50,949 nucleotides of DNA from CAZJOD01 sp964547525 (GTDB taxonomy: Bacteria > Bacillota > Clostridia > JAAYHZ01): assembly GCA_964547525.1 (NCBI GenBank), contig CAZJOD010000005.1, positions 1-50,949 of the forward strand, in the 5' to 3' direction. This document shows, one piece after another, positions 25,106 through 34,080 of the stretch (the first letter of the stretch is position 1; every line of letters begins with the position of its first letter). The notes below the pieces were generated by a model. That model had not been told where the DNA came from and did no database searches. It worked only from the letters and a program-made list of their open reading frames with translations. The translations under genes and the position numbers were made by a program.

Positions 25106-25597
25106 TTAAACACCGGACGATCCGAAACCTCCGCCTCTGTCCTCCCCAAATTTTTTCACATCGTCAGTCAGCTCCCAATTGACAACCGGTATTTCAACCA
25201 ATACAAATTGTGCAATTCGTTCACCACGTTTAATAAAGTAATTACCGGTTTTATTTCCCGTATCGGTAATAAAACGGATCTCATCAGAACTTTTATCTGA
25301 AGCATTGTATACTAAAACCATCACTTCGTCTCGATATCCCGCATCAATTGTAGCCGGGGAATTTGGTATCCTCAACAAGGTTTTTGAAGATATACCGCTT
25401 CTAGGTCTGATTTGCATTTCATATCCCGGTGGTATTGCAAGTTTTATACCTGTAGGAACCTTTACAGTTTCACCCGGCTTTATTATACAATCTTCAGCCG
25501 CATAAACATCCATACCCGCGTCGTACGGGTTTGCATAGGTCGGTAATACCGCTCCTTCTCTGCACAATTGTATTTTTACATTCACTTTGTCAACCAT
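25106..25597 (-). CDS. dut: dUTP diphosphatase (dUTPase)
   Basis: The enzyme hydrolyses dUTP to dUMP and pyrophosphate, keeping uracil out of DNA and supplying dTMP synthesis. All five trimeric dUTPase motifs are visible in order: DAGMDVYAAED, RPRSGISSK, ATIDAGYRDEVMV, ERIAQFVLVEI, and the glycine-rich C-terminal arm DRGGGFGSSGV. An insertion between motifs 3 and 4 (about 25 residues) makes it slightly longer than E. coli Dut. The start follows GGGGAG. It lies 3 bp after the U32 gene, whose end overlaps its ribosome site, so the two are cotranscribed. Confidence 0.97.
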   Translation of the reverse strand: MVDKVNVKIQLCREGAVLPTYANPYDAGMDVYAAEDCIIKPGETVKVPTGIKLAIPPGYEMQIRPRSGISSKTLLRIPNSPATIDAGYRDEVMVLVYNASDKSSDEIRFITDTGNKTGNYFIKRGERIAQFVLVEIPVVNWELTDDVKKFGEDRGGGFGSSGV

Positions 25598-25600
25598 CTG

Positions 25601-28027
25601 TTATACTCCCCTTTTCCAATGTCCTGTTGTTACCGAATCAAAAAAATCTAACATCCGCTTATTTTTATACGCATCTATAATTCTTTTAATATCGTCATAA
25701 CTCTCTTTATAAAAACATAACCTGTTACACCCGATTTTTATATCATGGGTTATGAACAAACGATCCGAATTCAATACTATTCCCCCACAATCGGCTTTAT
25801 CATTAATCAGATCAAATACTTTCCCCTTCCTGTCAATCAAAGAAAAGTTGTTTTTTCCCACCTTGCAGCCTCCGGGTTTTATATCTTTACAAAATCCGGC
25901 ACCTCCAACGGGACAAAAAGCAGTGGTCATAACCGGTATTTGTCCGTATACCGTCACCTCGGTTTTAGCCGGTGCCAAATCGGCAATCTTTATAAATTCA
26001 TGTTTATTTAATTCGACCGATGCGGTAACCCTTTTTAAACCTCTCTCAATCAAATAATTAAAAGTATACCCGTTAAACACATTTAAACCGATATCACCTA
26101 AAACACTATACCGGCTTGCTTGTAGTAGCATATTAACAACCCCTGTCGTTCCTGCGTATATTCCGTCAACTGCTCTTAAAGAACCGGATTTTAGCAGGTT
26201 CGAAGCAGTTCGATACGCATTCTCATCCGGTACACCCGGTATACTAAGATAGAGTTTCTTGTTCTTTTTCTTAAGTATGTTCGCTAAAGACTCAATAGTC
26301 GATTCATCAAGCTCCGACATGGGTAAAGTTATTTCATCAAGATCCAATTCCGAATAATCCATATCCGAATCATATAAATAAAAATAACCGTTTAATAAAG
26401 GTACGCCGGTAAATGAGCTTTTTCCCGGTATTGCCGCCGCAGGAGGAAAATCAGATATACGGCTTAATAAAATAGGGGTTTTTTCATTCAATCTGTCCAG
26501 CTTCTCAACAGCTTTTCTTCTCATTTCATTAATATTTGTCAGCGGGATGAACAAATCGTTTCCCATTTTACATTCGATGGTATTGAACCGGTAGCTTGTA
26601 CTGCCGGTCTTTCGTAGTCTTGTTACCACATCTTCTTCAGATATAGGCTTGTTTATAGCTTTTGTGGCGATTGTATCACCTTCAATACGAACTTCGTCAC
26701 CGCTTTCATCGGTAACAATTAATATCGGAGGTTTATTGATTTCCATTTGAAAGTATGCATTCAAAGTATCTTTTTTATTTTTATACGGTCCTTTTCCGAT
26801 TATTTTTTTCATACGGTTAATCAGGGTCTTGTCATATGTTTTATACACTTGAAATTTATCCCCTAAAATATCTTTGCAATACCCTATAATAACCGTATCT
26901 CCCGATTGAGCACCATCTACCTTACGACCTTTTTCATCTAAAATATATGATATATATAATCCTGACCTTTTTCGGTTTTCTCCGTATAGATACACTCCGT
27001 CTCCATTGGTAATATCAGTTTCCAGTAAAACTTTAATTAAACCCGGTCTATCGGCTTTGTATCCTGTACCCGCGTATATACCTTCTTTACCTGCCGTATT
27101 AGATGCGGCCATACTTTTAAAGTTTTTGTCAAATGCGTATCCGGACCACAACTCACCTCTGTTGAATATCATCAACAGATCGTTCATATCTTTCGGATCT
27201 ACACGAAAGTTATCAGGGTCGGAATATGCCAGATCTATATATTTTCTATAAATCGAGACTGTACAAGCCACATATTCCGGGCTTCTCATGCGACCTTCGA
27301 TTTTTAGACTTTTTATACTCGTCGATAACAACTCAGGAAGTCGTTCTATCATACACAAGTCTTTCAAAGATAAATAACTCTTTTTTTCATTCATTGTGTT
27401 CGATTTTTTACCGTTATGTGTCATAGTGTATTGCAGCCTGCAAGGTTGTGCACATTTCCCACGGTTTCCACTACGTTCACCTATAAAGCTGCTCATCAAA
27501 CACTGCCCCGAATAACTGACACACATGGCTCCATGAACAAAAATCTCGGTCTCTATCGGACTGCTTTGTGAAACATATCTTATTTTATCTATAGAACATT
27601 CTCTTGCCAGAATGACCCTTTTAGCACCTAGTCTTTGCATCTCCAAAACCCCGTTCAAGTTATAAACGGTAGATTGAGTACTTGCATGCAAATCTAATCG
27701 AGGAAAAAACCGGGCTATATTATACATCAGCCCCAAATCCTGTACTATAACAGCATCTATACCGTAATTACAGGCTTTCTCCAGAAGCTTTAACGCTCCG
27801 GTCATCTCTTCGTCGTGTATTAAAGTATTTAGCACCAAAAAAAATTTAACACTTCCGGTGTGACAATAATCAATTGCTTCCGAAAGTGCCTGTTCATCGA
27901 AATTATCTGCGCCCACCCGGGCGTTAAAATTTTTCGCACCTGCATATACAGCATCCGCCCCCGCATTTACCGCAGCTTTCAAAGAATCGAAACTACCTGC
28001 GGGAGCCAATAACTCCACACCTGACAT
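25601..28027 (-). CDS. U32 family peptidase-like protein, RlhA type
   Basis: This 808-residue protein has an N-terminal U32 domain (ELLAPAGSFDSLKAAVNAGADAVYAG; IVQDLGLMYNIARFFP; EIFVHGAMCVSYSGQC) with the cysteine cluster GNRGKCAQPCR. A DUF3656-type middle region and a second U32-like half (about residues 560-800, with conserved TAFCPVGGAGFC) follow. This full-length layout matches RlhA, which hydroxylates C2501 of 23S rRNA, more than TrhP, which hydroxylates tRNA. The Cys residues may bind an Fe-S cluster. The start follows AGGAGG. It is transcribed with zapA upstream and dut downstream, as in many Firmicutes. Confidence 0.88.
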   Translation of the reverse strand: MSGVELLAPAGSFDSLKAAVNAGADAVYAGAKNFNARVGADNFDEQALSEAIDYCHTGSVKFFLVLNTLIHDEEMTGALKLLEKACNYGIDAVIVQDLGLMYNIARFFPRLDLHASTQSTVYNLNGVLEMQRLGAKRVILARECSIDKIRYVSQSSPIETEIFVHGAMCVSYSGQCLMSSFIGERSGNRGKCAQPCRLQYTMTHNGKKSNTMNEKKSYLSLKDLCMIERLPELLSTSIKSLKIEGRMRSPEYVACTVSIYRKYIDLAYSDPDNFRVDPKDMNDLLMIFNRGELWSGYAFDKNFKSMAASNTAGKEGIYAGTGYKADRPGLIKVLLETDITNGDGVYLYGENRKRSGLYISYILDEKGRKVDGAQSGDTVIIGYCKDILGDKFQVYKTYDKTLINRMKKIIGKGPYKNKKDTLNAYFQMEINKPPILIVTDESGDEVRIEGDTIATKAINKPISEEDVVTRLRKTGSTSYRFNTIECKMGNDLFIPLTNINEMRRKAVEKLDRLNEKTPILLSRISDFPPAAAIPGKSSFTGVPLLNGYFYLYDSDMDYSELDLDEITLPMSELDESTIESLANILKKKNKKLYLSIPGVPDENAYRTASNLLKSGSLRAVDGIYAGTTGVVNMLLQASRYSVLGDIGLNVFNGYTFNYLIERGLKRVTASVELNKHEFIKIADLAPAKTEVTVYGQIPVMTTAFCPVGGAGFCKDIKPGGCKVGKNNFSLIDRKGKVFDLINDKADCGGIVLNSDRLFITHDIKIGCNRLCFYKESYDDIKRIIDAYKNKRMLDFFDSVTTGHWKRGV

Positions 28028-28042
28028 GGAATCCTCCTGAGG

Positions 28043-28447
28043 TTATTTTCTATAATTTTTATTATAATTATTACGTACTTCCTTCAACTCGGTTTCACTT
28101 TTTACCAGTTCTATTTTTAGCTCGTTTAACTCATTGATCAGAGCTTCGCGTTCGGCATGCAATCTGTTTTTTTCATTCTCCAGCGAAACAAGCTTTTCTT
28201 TCTTTATTTTTAGCTCTTCTTCCAGTGATACGACTTTTTCTCGAGATTTAAAGAAATCATCAGTGACGTTAAGTGCCGTTAAAACCGCCGCCATGGAAGT
28301 ACTCAGCTTATTGCTGCTTTCTAGTATTTTACCCATCTTTTTATCCAAATATAAGGCTAATCTCTGTATGTATTCATCGCTTTCTATGCTTCTTACATAG
28401 TATTCTTTTCCTGCTATTCTAACCACGGTCTTGTTGACGCTATTCAC
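28043..28447 (-). CDS. zapA: Cell division protein ZapA
   Basis: ZapA binds FtsZ and bundles its filaments at the division ring. The sequence has the ZapA head (NKTVVRIAGKEYYVRSIESDEYIQRLALYLDKKM, then the helix with SMAAVLTALNVTDDFF) followed by a long coiled coil (EELKIKKEKLVSLENEK onward), as in Firmicute ZapA, which is longer than the E. coli form. A -10 box TATAAT sits at 28491-28486, which rules out the TTG at 28486. The best start is GTG 28447, 10 nt after GGGGAG, giving 134 residues. It sits immediately upstream of the U32 gene, a usual Firmicute order. Confidence 0.88.
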   Translation of the reverse strand: MNSVNKTVVRIAGKEYYVRSIESDEYIQRLALYLDKKMGKILESSNKLSTSMAAVLTALNVTDDFFKSREKVVSLEEELKIKKEKLVSLENEKNRLHAEREALINELNELKIELVKSETELKEVRNNYNKNYRK

Positions 28448-28485
28448 TCCGGTATCACTCCCCATAAAAACATATGATATTTTCA

Positions 28486-28491
28486 ATTATA
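28486..28491 (-). promoter_or_regulatory. Extended -10 promoter of zapA
   Basis: TATAAT preceded by TGG (TGN extension) on the minus strand; no strong -35 box is visible. The predicted start site near 28479 leaves a 32-nt leader before GTG 28447. Confidence 0.6.
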
Positions 28492-28634
28492 CCATATCGG
28501 GACAGCACTGCATAGAAGATTATACATTTAATAAAAAAAGTAAACACATAATGATCTCTGATTTTATTATAATACAGGTATCAAAACAACATATACTAAA
28601 TTCGGTTATATTATAAAACATTATCATTATTGTC

Positions 28635-29708
28635 TTATTCGTCATCCCAGCTTAGCAACTCGGTTGTTTCAGGATCATAATATATTAACCAATATCCCTC
28701 AATGCCGTTTTGTCTACCATGGTCTCGAACCCATACCGAGTTATTCTTAAAGGGCTGTTGTTCCGAGTTTAAAATCGACGGGAAACCGAACACCAGTAAT
28801 ATATCACCTTCATTGTCTTCATAAACTCCACAAATAAGAAAACCGTGCCTAAAAAAGCACATCATAACATTCGCATCAAAGAAATTCCTTATTTTTATAC
28901 CCGAGCTAATCAGTAACTCATGCAATTGTACCGGATTCAACACTTTCCACCACATATAATCCTCTCTTTCAGCTGAAAACGGATTATAGGGTTCAAATTG
29001 TCTTTCCAATGACTTCCTGTATTCGATTATGTTAAGACAAGTATCTCCGTATCTATCTTTAAATTGCTCAAGATCAAAAGGCAGATCGGGAAGCTCACGC
29101 ATCTCATCTTCCTGCCGATCAGGTTTAGGGATATTAGGATTTGGTATATCCCGACTAACATGTTCTTCCTCAGACTGTTGCGGGGTATCTTCTCTTTTTT
29201 CTTGAATGTGTATAATTTGAGGATTATTAGTATCGGACATACCTACCGCTTTTTCATCGACAATATCTTCATCACCGGTCCAATTTACACTTAAAACAGG
29301 TGGTTCGGGTAATTTATCCAATACTAATGTTTCTGATAGAAAATTTTTATTTTTTTCGACCTTGTCGCTCACACCTGTCAAAATGTCGATAATCGGGTTA
29401 ATCGTATTTATATCATTAATCAATTCAATTTTATTATTATTATTAATGACAAACACCGAATCAATAATTAAAGTATCAACAGTCACATCAAAATTAATAT
29501 ACGGTTTTGACCAGTTGAACTTATGGATCTGTTTATATATTTTATCGGTGTTATTTCCGACATAAAAAATAAAAGAACCCTCATATAAGTCCCAAATCCT
29601 GATTTTGATATTAGTTTTTTCTTCATTTTGTCTGATAATCGAGACTAATCCGGCAACCTGTTTGGTATCGTTAACTTTATGTAACATCAAATCGTATGAT
29701 TTATCCAT
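28635..29708 (-). CDS. Unknown protein with acidic linker and Trp-rich C-terminal domain
   Basis: I do not recognise this 357-residue protein by function. It has no signal peptide or membrane segment. Residues 1-110 form a beta-rich domain (KIRIWDLYEGSFIFYVGNN is typical). A polar, Pro/Glu-rich linker follows (about 135-200, for example IPNPNIPKPDRQEDEM). The last 150 residues form a compact domain rich in Trp, Phe and Tyr (YMWWKVLNPVQLHELLISS, FRHGFLICGVY, GYWLIYYDPETTELLSWDDE). Similar two-domain proteins occur as hypothetical proteins in Clostridia. The start follows GGAGATG. It is transcribed in the same direction as rsmA but 137 bp downstream, with a possible own promoter. Confidence 0.7.
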   Translation of the reverse strand: MDKSYDLMLHKVNDTKQVAGLVSIIRQNEEKTNIKIRIWDLYEGSFIFYVGNNTDKIYKQIHKFNWSKPYINFDVTVDTLIIDSVFVINNNNKIELINDINTINPIIDILTGVSDKVEKNKNFLSETLVLDKLPEPPVLSVNWTGDEDIVDEKAVGMSDTNNPQIIHIQEKREDTPQQSEEEHVSRDIPNPNIPKPDRQEDEMRELPDLPFDLEQFKDRYGDTCLNIIEYRKSLERQFEPYNPFSAEREDYMWWKVLNPVQLHELLISSGIKIRNFFDANVMMCFFRHGFLICGVYEDNEGDILLVFGFPSILNSEQQPFKNNSVWVRDHGRQNGIEGYWLIYYDPETTELLSWDDE

Positions 29709-29845
29709 AATTCATCTCCGAACAATTTTATGTTTTATTTATATGTATAAAATGTTGTTATATGCCGGGACAACAGACAACAACACGATTAAAACTATAG
29801 AATTGTTACAATATAAGTATTAAGATATTACTTGATATTAGTAGA

Positions 29846-30697
29846 TTAGCTGCCGTATAAAATATTCGATAATTTGGCAAATGTATTTATATCAAGGCAT
29901 TCCCCTCTTATTTTTTCATCCGTAACTACACAAGATACTGATTTTACTATTTCTTCTTTTGAAAAATTTAATAACGGACTATTTGTCAAAGCGTTAATCA
30001 AGCATTTTCGCCTTTGGTTAAAAGCAGCTTTTACCACCTTAAAAAAGAGCTCTTTATCTATTACTTCAACTCCGGGAACCTTTCTTTTTTTGAACTCCAC
30101 GAAAGTGGAATGTACCGACGGTTGGGGCATAAAACAATGGGGTGGTACATTAACTACAAACTTTGCTTCACAGTAGTAATTGGCCGCTACTGTCAAAGCT
30201 CCGTAATCCTTTGTTCCGGGTTCTGCCAAGATCCTCTGAGCTACTTCCTTTTGCATCATAAAATACATATAATCAAAATTGAAATTCGATTCTAAAAATT
30301 TCATTATAATTGGGGTTGTAATGTAATATGGAAGGTTTCCGGTTATTTTTACAGTGCTGATTTTATGTTCGTCATACCCTGGCAACTCGGCTGATGTATC
30401 AAAGTCTAAAATGTCGAAATTTCCCGAGAAAAATCCGGGGAATGAACCGAATCTGTCATTAACTACTTCAAACAGCTTGGTATCCAGCTCTATACAATAT
30501 AAGACAGAGCAATTACCCGCTAAAGTTTCAGTCAAACTTCCCAACCCGGGACCTATTTCGATAATATAATCGCCTGAACCGGGAGAGATGGCATCTTTTA
30601 AACGATTTATCATATTTTCATCTGTTAAAAAGTTTTGTCCCAATCTTTTTACAGGATATATGTTATATTTTTTCATCAAACCGATAATGCGGTTCAT
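29846..30697 (-). CDS. rsmA: 16S rRNA dimethyladenosine transferase RsmA (KsgA)
   Basis: RsmA uses S-adenosylmethionine to dimethylate A1518 and A1519 in the 3' hairpin of 16S rRNA during 30S maturation. Motifs are PVKRLGQNFLTDENMI, IEIGPGLGSLTETLAG (SAM binding), YCIELDTKL, TGNLPYYITTPIIMKFL (catalytic NLPY) and MMQKEVAQRIL. I choose the ATG at 30697, 8 nt after AAAGG; an upstream in-frame ATG at 30718 overlaps the yabE stop. The 283-residue length fits. It follows yabE, as in many Firmicutes, though the 5S rRNA maturase gene rnmV, usually between them, is absent. Confidence 0.97.
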   Translation of the reverse strand: MNRIIGLMKKYNIYPVKRLGQNFLTDENMINRLKDAISPGSGDYIIEIGPGLGSLTETLAGNCSVLYCIELDTKLFEVVNDRFGSFPGFFSGNFDILDFDTSAELPGYDEHKISTVKITGNLPYYITTPIIMKFLESNFNFDYMYFMMQKEVAQRILAEPGTKDYGALTVAANYYCEAKFVVNVPPHCFMPQPSVHSTFVEFKKRKVPGVEVIDKELFFKVVKAAFNQRRKCLINALTNSPLLNFSKEEIVKSVSCVVTDEKIRGECLDINTFAKLSNILYGS

Positions 30698-30710
30698 TCG
30701 TAATACCTTT

Positions 30711-31766
30711 CTATTCAACAGGTGTTTGCAGTATATATACTCTGACGTTTCTTATACCCCATTGCAGTGCCGTCGATTTATCTTCCATATACAAATCAAC
30801 TTTATAACCATTTACACCTGTTCCTATGTCGGCGGCTAAAGAAAAGCCGTAATCTTCCCCTCTGCCTACCGTCTGTATATATACTTTTGTACCTAACGGA
30901 ATCACTTTAGGATCCACCGCAATTATACCTTTTCTTACCGGTATTCCCGAATATGTTATTCCATATGCGGGATGATCGTCGGTCTTATTACATTCTTCAA
31001 ACGATGTAGTATAAGCTGTCGCTTTCATATCATAAACTTTACTGTAAGTAAAAACCTCACCCGAAGGCAGCCTGTATTGAAGTAACGTTCCATATTCGTC
31101 TACCCGTGTGACAGCTTGTTTTACTTCTTCCTCGGAAACCAGACTTTTTGATACTATCTCTCCGTTTTCCATTACAATATCATATTTGGCCTTAACTATT
31201 CCCTCTTCACCTTCTTGTATTGTTTTCCTGCTTGTGGCAAGCATTTTAGTATTTTCTACAAGCTTTGTTTCATAGGGTAAATATTTAATTTCAACCGATT
31301 CAATCTTAGATACTCTTACTATTTTAATTTTCATACCGTCAATTACGGATGAATCGGGACTCAAACCGAATATCTTGTCATTTTTAGCCGTTTTTACACC
31401 AAGTTTGTCCAATACCTGTTGTACGGTATCATCGTATGTTAATACATATATGGTTTCACCATCATATTCAACCGTTACACGAGCCGCTTTTTTTATAACG
31501 AGTTTATTTTGTTCAAAATCAAGAAGTTTATAATCGAAATCCAAATTTATACGATCTTCCGGACCAACCGTTATAGCTTGCTCTTTTAAAAACTGACCTA
31601 CGGTATCAGCCGCCGTTATAACCGTTTTTGATATATTATCTACGGTCACGCAAACAATTTTCTCCCTATTTACAACCCAGCCGCTATTTAGCAGAAAAAC
31701 CGTCACAAAAAATAGTAATATTTTATATTTGTTCTTTGTCTTTCGTCCTTCATTTTTAAAAAGCAT
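30711..31766 (-). CDS. yabE: YabE-like cell-wall protein with DUF348, G5 and 3D domains
   Basis: This 351-residue exported protein starts with a membrane anchor or signal (YKILLFFVTVFLLNSGWVV). Two DUF348 ubiquitin-like repeats follow (VITAADTVGQFLKEQAITV and VLTYDDTVQQVLDKLGV). Then comes a G5 domain (YETKLVENTKMLATSRKTIQEGEEG) and a C-terminal 3D domain (MKATAYTTSFEECNKTDDHPAYG, GIIAVDPKVIPLGTKVYI, SLAADIGTGVNGYKVDLYM) whose Asp triad is characteristic of Rpf/MltA-type lytic transglycosylases. It likely remodels peptidoglycan outside the membrane. The start follows AAGGAGG. It has its own promoter and precedes rsmA. Confidence 0.92.
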   Translation of the reverse strand: MLFKNEGRKTKNKYKILLFFVTVFLLNSGWVVNREKIVCVTVDNISKTVITAADTVGQFLKEQAITVGPEDRINLDFDYKLLDFEQNKLVIKKAARVTVEYDGETIYVLTYDDTVQQVLDKLGVKTAKNDKIFGLSPDSSVIDGMKIKIVRVSKIESVEIKYLPYETKLVENTKMLATSRKTIQEGEEGIVKAKYDIVMENGEIVSKSLVSEEEVKQAVTRVDEYGTLLQYRLPSGEVFTYSKVYDMKATAYTTSFEECNKTDDHPAYGITYSGIPVRKGIIAVDPKVIPLGTKVYIQTVGRGEDYGFSLAADIGTGVNGYKVDLYMEDKSTALQWGIRNVRVYILQTPVE

Positions 31767-31799
31767 ATTCTGCCTCCTTTAATTTTTGGACTTCCGCGT

Positions 31800-31828
31800 A
31801 TTTTAATGTATAATATCCGGTTTGTCAA
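31800..31828 (-). promoter_or_regulatory. Sigma-A promoter of yabE
   Basis: A perfect TTGACA (31828-31823), 17-bp spacer, and TAAAAT (31805-31800), about 34 bp before the start codon. Confidence 0.85.
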
Positions 31829-31894
31829 TAAAATATAACCATTTTACATCTATATGTCACAATCTTAACATTGGTGTTAAATAAATGAAATATT

Positions 31895-32638
31895 TTATTG
31901 AGGTTCGGCCATGTTATAGCGGTAGAAATTTATCTGGTATATGTACCAGCTTTGATTGTTATCGTTAAATTTAAAAATAACCACCGCTCTGTTCGCACCT
32001 TCATACATATAAAATGTTTCTTGGCCGGATTCACCGGTATCATTAACTTTTTTTGTCACATCTGTTATCATAATAAACGCTACTTCATTATTTTGCAATC
32101 TTTTTACATCATTAAAATTTATTTCCACAGATTTCAAGTCAATTCTTTCAATATTTGCAAACATAGATTTAAATTTTTCAAAACCTATAATTTGTTTTGT
32201 ATCAAATGCATCTCTCAAATTTTGTGCTTCATAAGCACCGGTATAGTTTTTCTGATTTATACTTGTAATCCATTTGTCTAAGATGTTAGTAAACATCTCG
32301 GTATTCATAACTTTCTTTAAAAATTCAATCATTGTCTCTTTTTCTGCTAATCTTGTTTTAACATTATTCATTTCTTTATTTAAATCATCGATGGTAGCTT
32401 GATAATTGTTCATTCTAATGTTGTTTGTTGTAATTGTGTTTAAGTAACTCTCATTTTCTTTTTTCAATTTATCATTTTCACTTTGAAACATGTCCAGGCT
32501 TTTATTACTGCCTTCCTTGTATTGAGACAAGGTATTTATATAATCCAATTTGTTTCGGTTGTCCCATAATAGGTAATTTAAAGCCAATAATAAAGCCAAG
32601 ATACATATGGTACTGATAAATAATACAAATTTTTTCAT
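31895..32638 (-). CDS. Unknown membrane-anchored coiled-coil protein
   Basis: No family comes to mind for this 247-residue protein. It begins with MKKFVLFISTICILALLLALNYLLW, a single transmembrane helix (residues 4-24), without a signal-peptidase or lipobox motif. Residues 35-115 form a coiled coil (LDMFQSENDKLKKENESYL and later heptads). The last 130 residues look like an alpha+beta domain of NTF2-like shape (WITSINQKNYTGAYEAQNL, then beta strands FIMITDVTK, AVVIFKFND, SWYIYQINFY). It should face outward with a stalked domain. The start follows AAGGGA. It lies upstream of yabE on the same strand but has its own promoter. Confidence 0.75.
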   Translation of the reverse strand: MKKFVLFISTICILALLLALNYLLWDNRNKLDYINTLSQYKEGSNKSLDMFQSENDKLKKENESYLNTITTNNIRMNNYQATIDDLNKEMNNVKTRLAEKETMIEFLKKVMNTEMFTNILDKWITSINQKNYTGAYEAQNLRDAFDTKQIIGFEKFKSMFANIERIDLKSVEINFNDVKRLQNNEVAFIMITDVTKKVNDTGESGQETFYMYEGANRAVVIFKFNDNNQSWYIYQINFYRYNMAEPQ

Positions 32639-32683
32639 TTTATAAACATCAATTCCCTTGTTTCTTATTTTGCAATCCTTTAT

Positions 32684-32711
32684 ATTATATCATTTTTAAT
32701 AATAGTTGCAA
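32684..32711 (-). promoter_or_regulatory. Promoter of the coiled-coil membrane protein gene
   Basis: TTGCAA (32711-32706) and TATAAT (32689-32684) with a 16-bp spacer, about 46 bp before the start codon. Confidence 0.7.
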
Positions 32712-32790
32712 CATATACTTAATAACCCCATACGTTTGTTGCCTTGTTTTGATGAATAAATAAATTTTCTATCTATACTTTAGAGTGTGC

Positions 32791-32796
32791 TATAAT
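32791..32796 (+). promoter_or_regulatory. Extended -10 promoter before the second URO-D gene
   Basis: TATAAT preceded by TGC (TGN extension) on the plus strand; the -35 region is weak. It lies 40 bp before the ATG at 32837. Confidence 0.6.
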
Positions 32797-32836
32797 AAGA
32801 TTATTGTTATTAGAAAGTTAAAAAAGGAGTACTCAT

Positions 32837-33919
32837 ATGGTAGGGATGACAAGTTATGAAAGAACAAAAAATATTCTTGATAGAAAACCTGTGGACCGCA
32901 TAGGACTGTATGAACATTTCTGGAGTGATACGAAAAAAATGTGGACAGCGGCAGGATCTGTAAAGCCAAACGACAATCTATACGACATATTTGATTATGA
33001 CATGTCTGAATGCTGGGCCTTTAAGCTTACGGCGGATTTGGATTTTGTACCTCAAATTATTTCTGAAACCGATGAAACCGTATTAACAAGAGACGGTAAC
33101 GGAGCTCTTTTGAGAAGACATAAATTACATGATTCAACACCTGAACATGTCGACTTCCTTGTAAAGGACCGGGCAGGTTGGGAGGAACATATAAAACCTT
33201 TATTGGTTCCTGATGAAAAGAGAATTAATTTTAAAGCTTATAGAGATGAAAAAAGGAAAGCCCGAGAAGAAAACAGGTTCTTTTTCTGGTCGGGTATAAA
33301 TGTTTTTGAATCGATGCACCCCGTATGCGGCCATGAACATATGCTTGTAGGCATGGCTTTAGACCCGGATTGGGTTAAAGACATGGTTGATACTTATAGT
33401 ACATTAACAGTCCGTCTACAGGAAATATTATTCGATAAAGAAGGCCTGCCGGATGGGATATGGTATTATGAAGATATGGGCTTCAAGCAAAGACCTTTTA
33501 TGTCACCTGCAATGTATGATGAGATAATAAAGCCCGGACATAAAAAAACAATAGATTATGCAAAGAGTAATAATTTACCTGTAGTTATGCATTCTTGCGG
33601 GTATGTAGACCCTTTGATTCCCGGTATGATTGAAGCGGGAATTGATTGTTTACAGGTTATAGAAGTTAAAGCCGGTATGGATTTGTTAAGTATTCATAAA
33701 AAATACGGAGATCGGATTTCATTAATGGGTGGTATTGACGTAAGAAAGCTTTATACAAATGACAAAAAACAAATAGATGAAGAATTAGAGAGCAAAATAC
33801 CGATAGTTAAAAACGGTTTCGGATATATACTCCATAGTGATCATTCCATACCCGGAACTGTAGATTTCGATACTTATCGATATTTTATTGAGAAAGGGCT
33901 GGAATTGGGTACATATTGA
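32837..33919 (+). CDS. URO-D family protein, methyltransferase-like (second copy)
   Basis: This 360-residue member of the uroporphyrinogen decarboxylase fold family opens with TSYERTKNILDRKPVDRIGL, a common start of this group. The zinc-ligand-like motif is LPVVMHSCGYVDPLIPGMIEAGIDCLQ (HxC in HSC). The C-terminus ends in GFGYILHSDHSIPGTVDFDTY, where MtaA-type proteins place another ligand region. HemE itself lacks HxC, so porphyrin decarboxylation is unlikely. The start follows AAGGAG by 7 nt. A Gfo/Idh/MocA gene follows 161 bp later, with its own promoter. Function and substrate are unknown. Confidence 0.8.
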   Translation: MVGMTSYERTKNILDRKPVDRIGLYEHFWSDTKKMWTAAGSVKPNDNLYDIFDYDMSECWAFKLTADLDFVPQIISETDETVLTRDGNGALLRRHKLHDSTPEHVDFLVKDRAGWEEHIKPLLVPDEKRINFKAYRDEKRKAREENRFFFWSGINVFESMHPVCGHEHMLVGMALDPDWVKDMVDTYSTLTVRLQEILFDKEGLPDGIWYYEDMGFKQRPFMSPAMYDEIIKPGHKKTIDYAKSNNLPVVMHSCGYVDPLIPGMIEAGIDCLQVIEVKAGMDLLSIHKKYGDRISLMGGIDVRKLYTNDKKQIDEELESKIPIVKNGFGYILHSDHSIPGTVDFDTYRYFIEKGLELGTY

Positions 33920-34011
33920 AAAGTATGATATGATTTTTCTGCATTAATTTTTACTACAAAAAAGCAATAAACATAAAACTGTTGAGTGGGTACGGATTTC
34001 AATTACAGTAC

Positions 34012-34047
34012 GGTTTATAAATTTTCGCAGTGAAATCATGATATAAT
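34012..34047 (+). promoter_or_regulatory. Promoter-like TGAAATC motif, copy 2
   Basis: GGTTTATAAATTTTCGCAG then TGAAATCATGA then TATAAT (34042-34047, with a TGA extension). It lies 34 bp before the ATG at 34081. Confidence 0.65.
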
Positions 34048-34080
34048 TAATACAATGATTTATTAACGGAGGAAAGAAAT

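Noticed and set aside
30711..31766. Missing rnmV between yabE and rsmA as a sign of gene loss
   Set aside because: The two genes are only 13 bp apart with a normal ribosome site; absence of rnmV at this spot is common variation, not a lesion.
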